Source: Candidatus Accumulibacter sp. 66-26 (GTDB taxonomy: Bacteria; Pseudomonadota; Gammaproteobacteria; Burkholderiales; Rhodocyclaceae). From it: 64,000 nt of DNA. The stretch lies in the NCBI GenBank assembly GCA_001897745.1, contig MKUH01000026.1, positions 1-64,000 of the forward strand. The letters run 5' to 3'. Of this stretch, positions 9,374-17,691 are shown piece after piece. Every line of letters starts with the position of its first letter. Positions within the stretch are counted from its first letter, which is position 1. A program made the position numbers and the translations under genes. The notes beneath the pieces were generated by a model that saw only the letters and a program-made list of their open reading frames with translations, did no database searches and was not told where the DNA came from.

Positions 9374-10434
9374 CTGATGTAATCATCGTCGCTGAACGCT
9401 TCCGTCCAGTGAATCGGAAGCTGCTTGCCATAGGCTTTCGCCATGTACTTCTCGATGAACTCGCGATCCTCACCCGACAGGCAGAGCGGGTTGTATTCAT
9501 TGAACTTCTTGATGCTCTGCCCGCGTTTGATCGCATCGGCAAGCGTACCGTCAAAAATATTGCCGATGGAAATGTGGATGTACACACAAGGCATGACATC
9601 GCCGTACTGGGTCAGGTGCAAGGTCGAGTGCACCGCGCCGGAGCCTTTGTTCATGCCATAGGCCGGCCAGACGTCGCGGTGCAATACCGGATATTCCTGG
9701 TGTGCTTTCCAGAGAAAATCGGCGTCCTCGGGGGTGATCAGGGTGTCGAAGCGACCTTCCCAGGCGCCCGTGGGGCGGGCGACGAGGATGTCGATGCTGA
9801 AATCGTGTTCCGTCGCGAACTTGGCCATTTCCCGGATGCGCGGCGTTTGGCAGTTCTGGTGCGTGATCACCGTCTGGATGACGACGCTCAAGCCCGCTTC
9901 CTTGGCGTTGAACAAGGCGGCCATTGCCTTTTGATAGGCGCCGGGAAGGTGTCGATTGGCGTCATGGAACTTGGGGTCAAAATCGTCCAGGCTGATTTTC
10001 ACCTTGTCGAGTCCCAGCGATTTCAGATGTCGGCACTTCTCCTTGGTCAGGAAATGGCCGTGCGTGCTCATGGTGAGGTGGAACTTGTCCGGCTGAAGAG
10101 CCAGGATCACGTCATCGAGTTCCTTGAGAATGGTGGGTTCGCCGCCTGACAAGCAGAACTGGGCCAGTCCAAGCTCATGAGCTTCATCGCTCATCTTGCG
10201 CAGATCCTTGGGCGTCAGCTTTCTGGCTCCGCCCGAGCGCAGCCACCGTCCGCGCCACGCGGTGCAATGATCGCAGGTCAGGTCGCAGGCGTAGCTATAG
10301 GCGATATCGATGATTGGCGTGGCGATTCCCTGGCTATGCCGCTCAGGGATTTTCATTATTTTTTCAAAAACCTGGGGTTTTTCCCTTTTTAGTTTTTCTC
10401 TCTTGGCTTGTTCGATTTCGTTGAGTGTCGTCAT
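9370..10434 (-). CDS. Radical SAM protein
   Basis: Second radical SAM enzyme, 354 residues, immediately upstream of the first. The CxxxCxxC is at Cys50, Cys54 and Cys57 (YACDLTCDHC), followed by FCLSGGEPT, the usual GGE motif that contacts SAM. The C-terminus has fewer cysteines than its neighbour (MPCVYIHISIGN, NPLCLSG), so any auxiliary cluster would be reduced. The ATG at 10434 is preceded by GGAG at good spacing. Two different radical SAM proteins in a translationally coupled pair suggest consecutive steps or a complex; the substrate is unknown. Confidence 0.88.
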   Translation of the reverse strand: MTTLNEIEQAKREKLKREKPQVFEKIMKIPERHSQGIATPIIDIAYSYACDLTCDHCTAWRGRWLRSGGARKLTPKDLRKMSDEAHELGLAQFCLSGGEPTILKELDDVILALQPDKFHLTMSTHGHFLTKEKCRHLKSLGLDKVKISLDDFDPKFHDANRHLPGAYQKAMAALFNAKEAGLSVVIQTVITHQNCQTPRIREMAKFATEHDFSIDILVARPTGAWEGRFDTLITPEDADFLWKAHQEYPVLHRDVWPAYGMNKGSGAVHSTLHLTQYGDVMPCVYIHISIGNIFDGTLADAIKRGQSIKKFNEYNPLCLSGEDREFIEKYMAKAYGKQLPIHWTEAFSDDDYIR

Positions 10435-10485
10435 TGTGCTTCTCCGCTGGTTTGTCTTGGGCTGAAACAGAAAAATGCCATCTGT

Positions 10486-11592
10486 TTATTGTTTGTGCTC
10501 TGGCGGTATGGCATAGCAAACCGTTTCATATTCCAGGTTTGTATGGTGCCTCAGATAGAGCTTGTGGTCCGGTAGTAGTTCCCGGATATAAAGAGGGATT
10601 TTCCAGAGATGTGAAATATGGTGATAAACGCAGATTGCCAGCTTTGGATTCTGCTTTCGTATGGTGTTCTGTGCCCCCGAAAGCGCGTGAAGCTCAGCGC
10701 CCTCAATATCCATTTTTATTAACGTGACCTTCTGTCCGGCCAGTATCGAGTCCAGCGGCACTACGTGCGCTATTTTTTTTCCATAACCTATTGTTGTATC
10801 TGATTTTCCTTCGCTGAAGTTTATGTCACACTCAGTGTCCCAGATCCCCAGGTTGTGAGTATGAATACGATCCGAGTTTGGGAGATCTGAGGCGCTTTTT
10901 GCGAGCTGTCTGTAGTTGTCGGGGTCAATTTCAAAGGCATGAATTTTCTCGAATTTTCCTTGGCTCGCAGATGTGAAATGTCTCAAGGTGTCGCCATCAT
11001 ATGCGCCAATGTCGACGTAACACTCGTCGTCAGAGAGTGGCATGAGGTTGGGGACAAAGTATTGATTTGGTTCGCAGATCGACGGCATCAGATTGATATC
11101 TTCGCCGCCGCCGATCGCGCGCTTGACGATGGTGTCGAAGACCTGATGTGATCTGGCGTCGGAAAACAGTCTGCGCGCAGACTTGAGTTGGTTGCCAACG
11201 ATTTCGTTGTCGTGCTCATCGAGAAAGGCGGATGCAACCAAGTCATACTTATAGATTAAGTTGATTGATGGAAAGCCCGCTGATCTCAGGTAGTTAAATA
11301 TTGGAGAAAAGAAACTGATGGTGACAAATACCACGCAGTCCGATTTTATATTTTTTAGCTCCTCGGGTGAAAGACAAACAACCCCGTTGAAATATTTTCC
11401 CCATTTTTTTGGATCGCTATCGCAGCAATAGTCGATGGGGCGGTCCATGTGCTCTAGCCATTTGTCGACAATGTTGTCGTAGATTGTTCCACAGCCATAG
11501 AAGACGACGTATTTGTATTTCTCCGTTAAGCCTTTGATTTTTTTTTTGTAGCTTTTTCTGTTTTCCAGCAATTCAAAAATTTCATCCGGCAT
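10486..11592 (-). CDS. FkbM family methyltransferase
   Basis: Protein of 368 residues. The first 130 residues look like a nucleotide-binding Rossmann half (YKYVVFYGCGTIYDNI), followed by a class I SAM methyltransferase of the FkbM type: YVDIGAYDGDTLRHF near residue 190 is the SAM loop, and LIKMDIEGAELHAL near 295 is the family signature. FkbM enzymes O-methylate sugars and other small molecules. The gene is clearly less GC-rich than the rest of the window (28 and 22 G+C out of 60 in two sampled lines), suggesting separate acquisition. It sits between the radical SAM pair and the ThDP enzyme in the same orientation. Confidence 0.88.
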   Translation of the reverse strand: MPDEIFELLENRKSYKKKIKGLTEKYKYVVFYGCGTIYDNIVDKWLEHMDRPIDYCCDSDPKKWGKYFNGVVCLSPEELKNIKSDCVVFVTISFFSPIFNYLRSAGFPSINLIYKYDLVASAFLDEHDNEIVGNQLKSARRLFSDARSHQVFDTIVKRAIGGGEDINLMPSICEPNQYFVPNLMPLSDDECYVDIGAYDGDTLRHFTSASQGKFEKIHAFEIDPDNYRQLAKSASDLPNSDRIHTHNLGIWDTECDINFSEGKSDTTIGYGKKIAHVVPLDSILAGQKVTLIKMDIEGAELHALSGAQNTIRKQNPKLAICVYHHISHLWKIPLYIRELLPDHKLYLRHHTNLEYETVCYAIPPEHKQ

Positions 11593-11729
11593 GGCAATTT
11601 CCTTTCTCGGTTCTCCGCTTTCGAGGAATATGGGTCGGTCTCGAAAGGATGGGGTAATGGAGTTCGCTTTGTTTTTCGATTCGGTACGAATGGTTTTCCG
11701 GGTTTCCTGCCCGGGCGATGATCAATGAA

Positions 11730-11748
11730 CCCGCCGAATGCCGGCGGG
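11730..11748 (-). terminator. GC-rich hairpin downstream of the ThDP enzyme gene
   Basis: A perfect 7-bp inverted repeat, CCCGCCG / CGGCGGG, with a 5-base loop, about 20 bases past the stop of the ThDP gene. On the minus strand it is followed by TTCATTGATC rather than a T run, so it may only attenuate. The rest of the 176-base gap before the FkbM gene shows no gene. Confidence 0.35.
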
Positions 11749-11768
11749 GTCGAGGTGTCGAGTCTTGC

Positions 11769-13550
11769 TCATCGTTCGGCCACCATCTGCGCGGCGAACT
11801 CGTCTCTCTCCAGGAAGGGATATAGATCTTCCAACGGGCTGGTTTCCGGTTTGCCATGTTCGTTCAGGCGGGTCATTACGCGCGGAACGCGAGCTTCCTC
11901 TATCTGTACGAATATTTCGCAGATCACCGGTCCGGGCTGCGCCAGCACCGCGCCCACCTTGTTTTCCATGTTTTCATGCCGGTCGATGCGCGCATAGCCG
12001 ACGCCATAAGCGGCAACCAGAGCGGCCAGGTCCGGAAGTTTCAGGCCGCTGCTGGCGTCGGCGCCAACCAGCAGGTTGAAGTGCGTGTTTTGGGAGGCGC
12101 GGATCGAGGCGTAGCCTTGATTATTGACGACGAAGCATTTGATCGGCAGATTTTGCGCGGCAATCGTCGCCAATTCCTGAACGTTGAGCTGGAAGCCGCC
12201 GTCACCCTCAAGGCAGATTGTGCGTTTGCGCCCGGATGCCAGGCAGGCGCCAATCGCCGATGGAATGCCGAATCCCATCGAGCCTGTGCCACGGTTGTGG
12301 AAGCAGCGCTGGCCCTGCTTGATGCGGAGGTTGAGCAGGAAAAGCTCCGATGCGAAGCCCGAACTTCCCGGAGCAATCACATCCCCACTGTCGAGGAGGC
12401 CGGACAACTTGTCCGTAAAGTAATACATGCTCACGCCCTGGCTATCGTCGCCATGCTCCGGTTGTAGCAGGGGGTAGCGCGAACGCCAGTCCGCGATGCG
12501 TGTGCGCCAAGTGGAGAAATCCGGCAGTGGGTCGGTCGTAACGGCAGCGTCCAGAGCTTCGATAAAAGGCTTGACGTTGCTCACTACCGGCACTTCGATC
12601 GGCATTTGCAGCTTGGCGATTTCCGCAGGGTCGATATCGACCACCACTTTTTTCGCATGGGGTGCGAAATGGGCGTGGTTGTAAGCTGTCAGCGCCATGT
12701 CTAGGCGTGAGCCGAGGACGATGAGCAAATCGCAGTTCTGCAAGGTGAAGTTGGCCCACCGCGGCGCAATGGAGCCGGGGCGCCCGCCGTAGAGCGGATG
12801 TGCATCGTCGATCAGGTCCATCGCGAGCCAGGTCGGCATCACTGGAATGCCGACCCGGTGAATCAGGGCGTTGAAGGCTTCGACGGCGCCGGCCATGCGG
12901 ATGCCGCTGCCGGCGATGATGCCTGGGCGCTTGGACGACTTGAGCAGCGCCAGTGTTCGCGCCACCGGCCCGGCGAGATCGACCGATGCCGGCGCCGGAG
13001 GCAGTTGGGCACGGCGCAAGCGGTTGGGGTCGATCCGCGCGGCCTGTACGTCCAGGGGGACGTCGAGCCAGACCGGTCCGCGCCGGCCGCTGAGCGCCGC
13101 GTGCTCCAATTCGTCGAAAACCTCAGCAACTGCCTGTGGGTCGGTCAGGGTCACGGCGCGCTTGGTGATCGGTGCGACGATGGAAACGATATCGGCTTCC
13201 TGCACACCCAGCATACGCAGTCCGGTGCCCGCTTTCAGGTCGGCAGTCTTGACCTGGCCGGAGATGAAGAACACCGGCGTCGAGTCGAGCCATGCGCCGA
13301 GCGTGGCAGTCACGGCGTTCGTTGCGCCCGGGCCGCAGGTCGTCAGGCAGGCGCTCGGGCCGCCTGACAGCTTGCCGGCGGCTTCCGCTGCGATCCCGGC
13401 CGCTTGCTCGTGCAGGCAGAGCACGGCCTCCAGATCCGGGTGTCGTCCCAAGGCATCGTTCAGGTGCATGGCGCCGCCACCGGGCAGGAAATAAACTTGC
13501 CGGACACCGAGATTGGCCAGGCGGGACATGATGTAGTCTGCTACGCGCAT
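11769..13550 (-). CDS. ThDP-dependent acetolactate-synthase-like enzyme (YerE-like candidate)
   Basis: Thiamine-diphosphate enzyme of 593 residues with the three-domain acetohydroxyacid-synthase fold. The catalytic Glu that activates ThDP is Glu48 (CLHEQAAG). The GDG...NN metal/ThDP motif runs from LEGDGGFQLN near residue 450 to VVNNQGY. Family members join an acetyl unit from pyruvate to an acceptor. In a cluster holding ddhA-ddhB-ddhC and an SDR, the closest known parallel is YerE, which adds acetyl to C4 of a CDP-3,6-dideoxy-4-keto sugar in yersiniose synthesis. An ordinary IlvB role is unlikely because no small subunit or ilvC is present. The match to YerE itself rests on context, not alignment. 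Confidence 0.82.
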   Translation of the reverse strand: MRVADYIMSRLANLGVRQVYFLPGGGAMHLNDALGRHPDLEAVLCLHEQAAGIAAEAAGKLSGGPSACLTTCGPGATNAVTATLGAWLDSTPVFFISGQVKTADLKAGTGLRMLGVQEADIVSIVAPITKRAVTLTDPQAVAEVFDELEHAALSGRRGPVWLDVPLDVQAARIDPNRLRRAQLPPAPASVDLAGPVARTLALLKSSKRPGIIAGSGIRMAGAVEAFNALIHRVGIPVMPTWLAMDLIDDAHPLYGGRPGSIAPRWANFTLQNCDLLIVLGSRLDMALTAYNHAHFAPHAKKVVVDIDPAEIAKLQMPIEVPVVSNVKPFIEALDAAVTTDPLPDFSTWRTRIADWRSRYPLLQPEHGDDSQGVSMYYFTDKLSGLLDSGDVIAPGSSGFASELFLLNLRIKQGQRCFHNRGTGSMGFGIPSAIGACLASGRKRTICLEGDGGFQLNVQELATIAAQNLPIKCFVVNNQGYASIRASQNTHFNLLVGADASSGLKLPDLAALVAAYGVGYARIDRHENMENKVGAVLAQPGPVICEIFVQIEEARVPRVMTRLNEHGKPETSPLEDLYPFLERDEFAAQMVAER

Positions 13551-13580
13551 TTGTCGTTCCGAAAAGTGAGGACGGTTTGC

Positions 13581-15485
13581 CTATTGGCCCAGTCGCTCTA
13601 AAAATTCCAGGGCCGACCAGAAGCCGGCGCCATGGTCCTTGTGTCCCTGCCAGACTTCCGGGATGAAACTCATCTGAGGATAGTTGCGGACCTGAGTCCA
13701 GGTGGCCGGCCAGTCAATGTCGCCGGTGCCGATCAGGACGCCTTCGCCGTTGCTGCCCTTGGCGTCGGCCACGTGCAAGTGGACCGAGTGGGGCAACAGC
13801 AGGGCCAGGGCTGCCTGGAAGTCCAGTCCAAAGTGATGGCAGGTCATCTGCAGATGGGACAGGTCCAGACACAGGCGCAGGCCGAGGGCCTGGGCTTTTG
13901 CCGCCAACTCCTCGGGCATCATGAAGATGTTCTGGTGGCGCTGGCCGCCGAAATGCCAGGGGAAGGGCGCCATATTCTGGGGGATCAGCTCCGTTCGGCC
14001 GAAACGTACTTGGGCGCAGGCTTCCTGAAAGCGCCTGTAGAGTTCCGCCCGGTGGACGAGGGGCACGGGCGTATCGGCGGAGAAACCGCCTACGTTGGCC
14101 ACGATCAGCAGGTCCTGCGCGCGGGGAAAGAATTCGGCGATCTGCAGCGTGGCATCCACGACCCGTTGCAGATTGGCGATGGAGCGCCGGCGATACTCCG
14201 CATCCTCCGACGTCAGATCCAGAAGTTCGCTGTTTTCGAAGAGTTCGGGGGCGTGCACCACGAGCCGTGAACAGTCCACCGTCTCCAGGTAGGGCTGGGG
14301 GAGGACGCTCAGGTCCCGGTAGGAGAGGTGGAATTCGAACAGGTCCGGTCGTATCCATTGCCGGTACTGGCGGAAGTCGTGGTAGCGGACGGGGACGCCC
14401 CAGCGGATGGGCAGGAGGAAATCCCGTCTGACTTCGCTCTGCTCGCGCAGGTCGCTCTCGAAGAGAAAATCTCCCTCCTCAAGGTCCCGGTTGGCCCGGC
14501 GGCCGAGAAGCTTCTCCAGCTTATAGGGAGCTAGCCCCTGCCCTGGGCTGGCGACCCGCAACATCTGCTGCTTGAAAATTTCGCCCTTGGCGATGGGGCG
14601 AGCGGCGATCACGCTCTTGCCCAGATTTTCCCGGTTGAGCAGTTCGCCCTGGCTGGCGTGGCGTCCGGGGCCCTGACAGGGAAGCGCCTGTTCGATTTGT
14701 CGGATGCCTTCCACCAACTGGCGAAATTCAGCCGGCTCCAGACTGGCGAGGTGGTCCGGTCCTTCCATGTCTCGATCCAGGGTGATGTGGCGCTCCACCA
14801 GTTTTGCCCCGAGTGCCACGGCAGCAAAGGTGATGGCGATGCCTCGTTCGTGTCCGGAATAGCCGATCAGGCCGTGCAGTTCTCTCAGGCGGGTGATGTA
14901 AGCCAGCTGGATGTCGCATTCCGGGGCCGGATAGGCGCTATTGCAGTGGAGAAGGGCAAAGGGCGTGTTCAGAGCGCGCAGCTGTTCGATGGCCCGGATG
15001 ATCTCGTGCTCGAAGGACATGCCAGTGGACAGGATCAGCGGTTTGCCCAGGCTCGCGGCTTTTGCGATCAGGTAGGGATTGCACAGGTCAGCCGAGGCGA
15101 TTTTCAAGGCGGGAACGTCTAATTCTGCCAATACGTCTACGCTGGGCTCGTCCCACGGGGTGCACAAATAAGTGATGCCCTTTTCGGCGCAGTAGGCGCG
15201 CACCTGCCGGTGTTCGTCCATGCTCAACTCGACTTTGTCGAGCAGGTCCTGGATGTATTCCACGCCGAGATCTTCGGCGCGGGAGCCATCGGCCTTGCTC
15301 CGATATAGGGCGTCCCGGTTGCGGATCTGGAACTTGGCGCAGTCGGCCCCGGCTTCGATGGCCGCGTCCACCAGGCGCTTGGCCTGGTTCAGAGAGCCGT
15401 TGTGGTTGTTGCCGATTTCGGCGATCACAAAAATTCGTTCGCCGCCGACCTGGAAGCCGCCGATGTCGATGATGTGGTTTTTCAT
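13581..15485 (-). CDS. NeuB/SpsE-type synthase fused to a SAF domain and a xylose-isomerase-like TIM barrel
   Basis: Three-domain protein of 634 residues. Residues about 1-270 match sialic/legionaminic acid synthases, which condense PEP with an N-acyl sugar (FVIAEIGNNHNGS, ADCAKFQ, ILSTGMS, GYSGHE, HITLDRDMEGPDH). About 290-350 is the SAF (antifreeze-like) domain (ARPIAKGEIF). About 355-634 is a second TIM barrel of the AP-endonuclease-2/xylose-isomerase type (LCLDLSHLQM, HLHVADAKG, FIPEVWQGH). The ATG at 15485 overlaps the stop of the CBS-kinase gene by ATGA; an in-frame codon at 15548 lies inside that gene. No CMP-sugar synthetase or UDP-sugar 2-epimerase of a normal nonulosonate pathway lies in the island, so the product is not predictable. 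Confidence 0.85.
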   Translation of the reverse strand: MKNHIIDIGGFQVGGERIFVIAEIGNNHNGSLNQAKRLVDAAIEAGADCAKFQIRNRDALYRSKADGSRAEDLGVEYIQDLLDKVELSMDEHRQVRAYCAEKGITYLCTPWDEPSVDVLAELDVPALKIASADLCNPYLIAKAASLGKPLILSTGMSFEHEIIRAIEQLRALNTPFALLHCNSAYPAPECDIQLAYITRLRELHGLIGYSGHERGIAITFAAVALGAKLVERHITLDRDMEGPDHLASLEPAEFRQLVEGIRQIEQALPCQGPGRHASQGELLNRENLGKSVIAARPIAKGEIFKQQMLRVASPGQGLAPYKLEKLLGRRANRDLEEGDFLFESDLREQSEVRRDFLLPIRWGVPVRYHDFRQYRQWIRPDLFEFHLSYRDLSVLPQPYLETVDCSRLVVHAPELFENSELLDLTSEDAEYRRRSIANLQRVVDATLQIAEFFPRAQDLLIVANVGGFSADTPVPLVHRAELYRRFQEACAQVRFGRTELIPQNMAPFPWHFGGQRHQNIFMMPEELAAKAQALGLRLCLDLSHLQMTCHHFGLDFQAALALLLPHSVHLHVADAKGSNGEGVLIGTGDIDWPATWTQVRNYPQMSFIPEVWQGHKDHGAGFWSALEFLERLGQ

Positions 15486-16846
15486 TTGATTTTTGTGCGC
15501 CACGAAACGACCCCATGAGGTTCGAAACGGAAATTGGTCGTCTGACATCCCAAGGATTGCACGGCACGGATGACCGCTTGGCGATGCTGGGGTTGGACGT
15601 AAAAGAGAAAGAAGCCGCCGGCGCCGGCGCCCAGAAGTTTGCCACCCAGGGCGCCGCTGGCGATTGCCGCAGCGTAGACCTGATCGAGTTGGGGGGCGCT
15701 GACCGACTTGGAAAACTGCTTTTTTAACAGCCAGGCTTCATGCAGACACAGCCCGAAGTCGCGCAGTTCTGAACGGATCAGGTGTCGGTGCATCCGGCGG
15801 CACAGGGTCACGCTTTGATGCAACAGATCGGTCTGGGCGGATTCGGCTTCCATTTCCTGGCGCTGGATTTCGTGCAGCTTGCCCGAATCGTGGGTCGTGC
15901 CGGTGTCGCAGAGCAGCAGACAGGCTTCCAGTTCGTTACGGGTAGCGTCTTCCAGGCGGATTGGATGCACCATATTGCGCTGGTGCTCGAACTCGATCAG
16001 GTTGATGCCCCCGAAGGCGGAGGCGTACTGGTCCTGCCAGCCGCCGGCGATGCCGAAACAGAGGCGCTCCGCTTGGAAGGCCAGTTCGGCGATTTCGTAA
16101 GTATTCCAGTGATCCTGGCGCAGTTCGTTGAAGGCCGCGATGGTGGCCGTAGTCGCCGCCGAGGAGCCGCCCAAGCCAGAGCCCACTGGAAAGTCCGAAT
16201 GCAGATAGAAATCGAAGCCGTAGCGGGGGCGGATGACTGAAATGATGGTGGCGAGCAGCCCTTTGTCAGCGTTGGCAATAAGGTCCTGCAAGGATTCGTA
16301 CGATTCTTCCCGGTCCAGGTCCTCGGAAAAAATGCGGATTCTGCTGTCGTCCCGGGGAACTAGGGTTGCATGTGCGTAAAGGCCCACCGTGCAACTGAGC
16401 ACCGCGGCCGGATGATCGATGAAGAAGTAGGTCAGATCCGCGCCACCTCCGCAGAAGCTCATCCTTACCGGTGCCCGGGCGCGAGCCAGCACCGGGGTTT
16501 CCGGATTGGCCGTCAGATGTATCGTGTAGATGTCCTTGAGCCGGCCCTCATGATCCAGGCCGGGAATGGCGTTGTATCCAAGGTCGAAGATTTTCAGCAG
16601 TTCTTCCCGCGGGGTGCCCGCTTGCACAGCCCGGAACTGCCGGTTCATGCACACGGTGACGGGTTGGTTGGGGGTGCCGCCTTGCAGCAGGTAGCGGCGG
16701 ATGTCGCCGTTGGTGACGATGCCGGCCAGCCTTTGATTCGGCTCAACGACGAAGGCAATTTGCAGGTTCCCGGACTCGATGCATTCCACCGCGTCGAGGA
16801 TGGACTGGTCGGTGCCTACCGTCAGTTCCCTGATTAGCTTTTGCAT
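15482..16846 (-). CDS. CBS-domain pair fused to a GHMP sugar kinase (heptose-kinase-like)
   Basis: Fusion protein of 454 residues. Residues 1-120 are two CBS motifs (IVTNGDIRRYLLQG and GRLKDIYTI), which normally sense adenine nucleotides or sugar phosphates. From about residue 125 it is a GHMP kinase: RAPVRMSFCGGGADL at the substrate end, the ATP loop PVGSGLGGSSAA near 219-232, and KLLGAGAGGFFLFY near the C-terminus. The kinase part resembles D-glycero-D-manno-heptose-7-phosphate 1-kinase (HddA). The start lies inside the end of the upstream nucleotidyltransferase gene (13-base overlap), so kinase and nucleotidyltransferase are coupled. In CBS enzymes of legionaminic acid synthesis the CBS pair is attached to the nucleotidyltransferase, so a kinase fusion is unusual. 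Confidence 0.85.
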   Translation of the reverse strand: MQKLIRELTVGTDQSILDAVECIESGNLQIAFVVEPNQRLAGIVTNGDIRRYLLQGGTPNQPVTVCMNRQFRAVQAGTPREELLKIFDLGYNAIPGLDHEGRLKDIYTIHLTANPETPVLARARAPVRMSFCGGGADLTYFFIDHPAAVLSCTVGLYAHATLVPRDDSRIRIFSEDLDREESYESLQDLIANADKGLLATIISVIRPRYGFDFYLHSDFPVGSGLGGSSAATTATIAAFNELRQDHWNTYEIAELAFQAERLCFGIAGGWQDQYASAFGGINLIEFEHQRNMVHPIRLEDATRNELEACLLLCDTGTTHDSGKLHEIQRQEMEAESAQTDLLHQSVTLCRRMHRHLIRSELRDFGLCLHEAWLLKKQFSKSVSAPQLDQVYAAAIASGALGGKLLGAGAGGFFLFYVQPQHRQAVIRAVQSLGCQTTNFRFEPHGVVSWRTKIK

Positions 16847-17526
16847 TGCGCGGTTTCGAGTTTGAAGGCTTCCAAGGATTCCGGCGTGCCGATGTCGCGG
16901 AAAGGGCCGGAGTATTCCACGGCAAACAACTGCCCGCGTCGAATCAGTTCCGGCAGGATGTCATGTTCCATGGAACATGGGCGAATCGGCAGTTCCGCCA
17001 GGGTCGTTGCGGAGAATCCGTAGACTCCCCCGTTGATCAGGCCGGGGCCGGCGACTCCCTTCTCCTGTAGCTGCTGCACCAGACCGTCGTCCCGGCACTC
17101 GAGGCTACCAAAGCGTGCGCGGTCCGTCATGCGTACCGCCACCAGACAATCGTGGCGGGCGGCTATTGCCTGCCGATAGGCTTCGGCATCGAGAAAGGTG
17201 TCGGCGTTGACAACCAGATAGCGCTCCCGAGGAGGGGTCTGCCGGAGGCCATTGAGGACGGCGCCGCCAGTGCCCAAAGGGGCGGTTTCGATGATCAGGT
17301 CAAGGTCGAGTCCGGAATTTTTTGCTATCTCGGGCAGCAATTCGGCGAGTTGGTCGGCCCGGTAGCCGGCGCAAAGCGTTGCCCTGGTGATGCCTGCCCG
17401 GCGCAACTGGCCCAGTACCAAGGAGAGGAACGGGCGGCCGTGGATATCCACCACGGTCTTTTGCGTATTCTTTGTGACGCTGCGCAAGCGTGTACCCTGG
17501 CCGCCACAGAGAATGTAAGCCTGCAT
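16834..17526 (-). CDS. Sugar-1-phosphate nucleotidyltransferase (HddC-like)
   Basis: Cytoplasmic NTP-transferase of 230 residues that should activate the sugar 1-phosphate made by the following kinase. It has the N-terminal pyrophosphorylase signature (AYILCGGQGTRLRS, then KTVVDIHGRPFL), a mid-protein metal-binding segment VVNADTFLD, and the C-terminal FRDIGTPESLEAF typical of the short HddC/RmlA-like group. The ATG at 17526 has AGGAAA seven bases upstream; the 36 codons open before it read as non-coding. It begins a new transcription group after the hairpin at 17641-17676. GDP versus CDP or UDP use cannot be read from sequence. Confidence 0.87.
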   Translation of the reverse strand: MQAYILCGGQGTRLRSVTKNTQKTVVDIHGRPFLSLVLGQLRRAGITRATLCAGYRADQLAELLPEIAKNSGLDLDLIIETAPLGTGGAVLNGLRQTPPRERYLVVNADTFLDAEAYRQAIAARHDCLVAVRMTDRARFGSLECRDDGLVQQLQEKGVAGPGLINGGVYGFSATTLAELPIRPCSMEHDILPELIRRGQLFAVEYSGPFRDIGTPESLEAFKLETAQCKS

Positions 17527-17640
17527 CAATTGTTTCCTGTCGTCGCGGCGGTGAACGGAACAACAGCCGTGTATATAGGGTTTGCAGTTAGGAGGCTCAC
17601 GGTGGTCTCGATCAAAAAATACTGTCCGTACCATTATCGG

Positions 17641-17676
17641 AAAAAAGCCGGCAATCTTGAATATTGACTTTCCGGC
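17641..17676 (-). terminator. Rho-independent terminator candidate after the SDR gene
   Basis: On the minus strand: GCCGG, a 5-base bulge, CAAT, a 7-base loop, ATTG, CCGGC, then TTTTTT. It begins 16 bases after the SDR stop and would close the ddh group. The remaining 110 bases before the nucleotidyltransferase start contain a weak TATATA -10-like element and no gene. Confidence 0.55.
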
Positions 17677-17691
17677 GATGATGTTTTTGGT

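Noticed and set aside
11769-13550. Housekeeping acetolactate synthase (ilvB)
   Set aside because: No ilvN or ilvC nearby and the gene is embedded in a nucleotide-sugar cluster; the context favours a sugar-modifying enzyme, though this is not proven.
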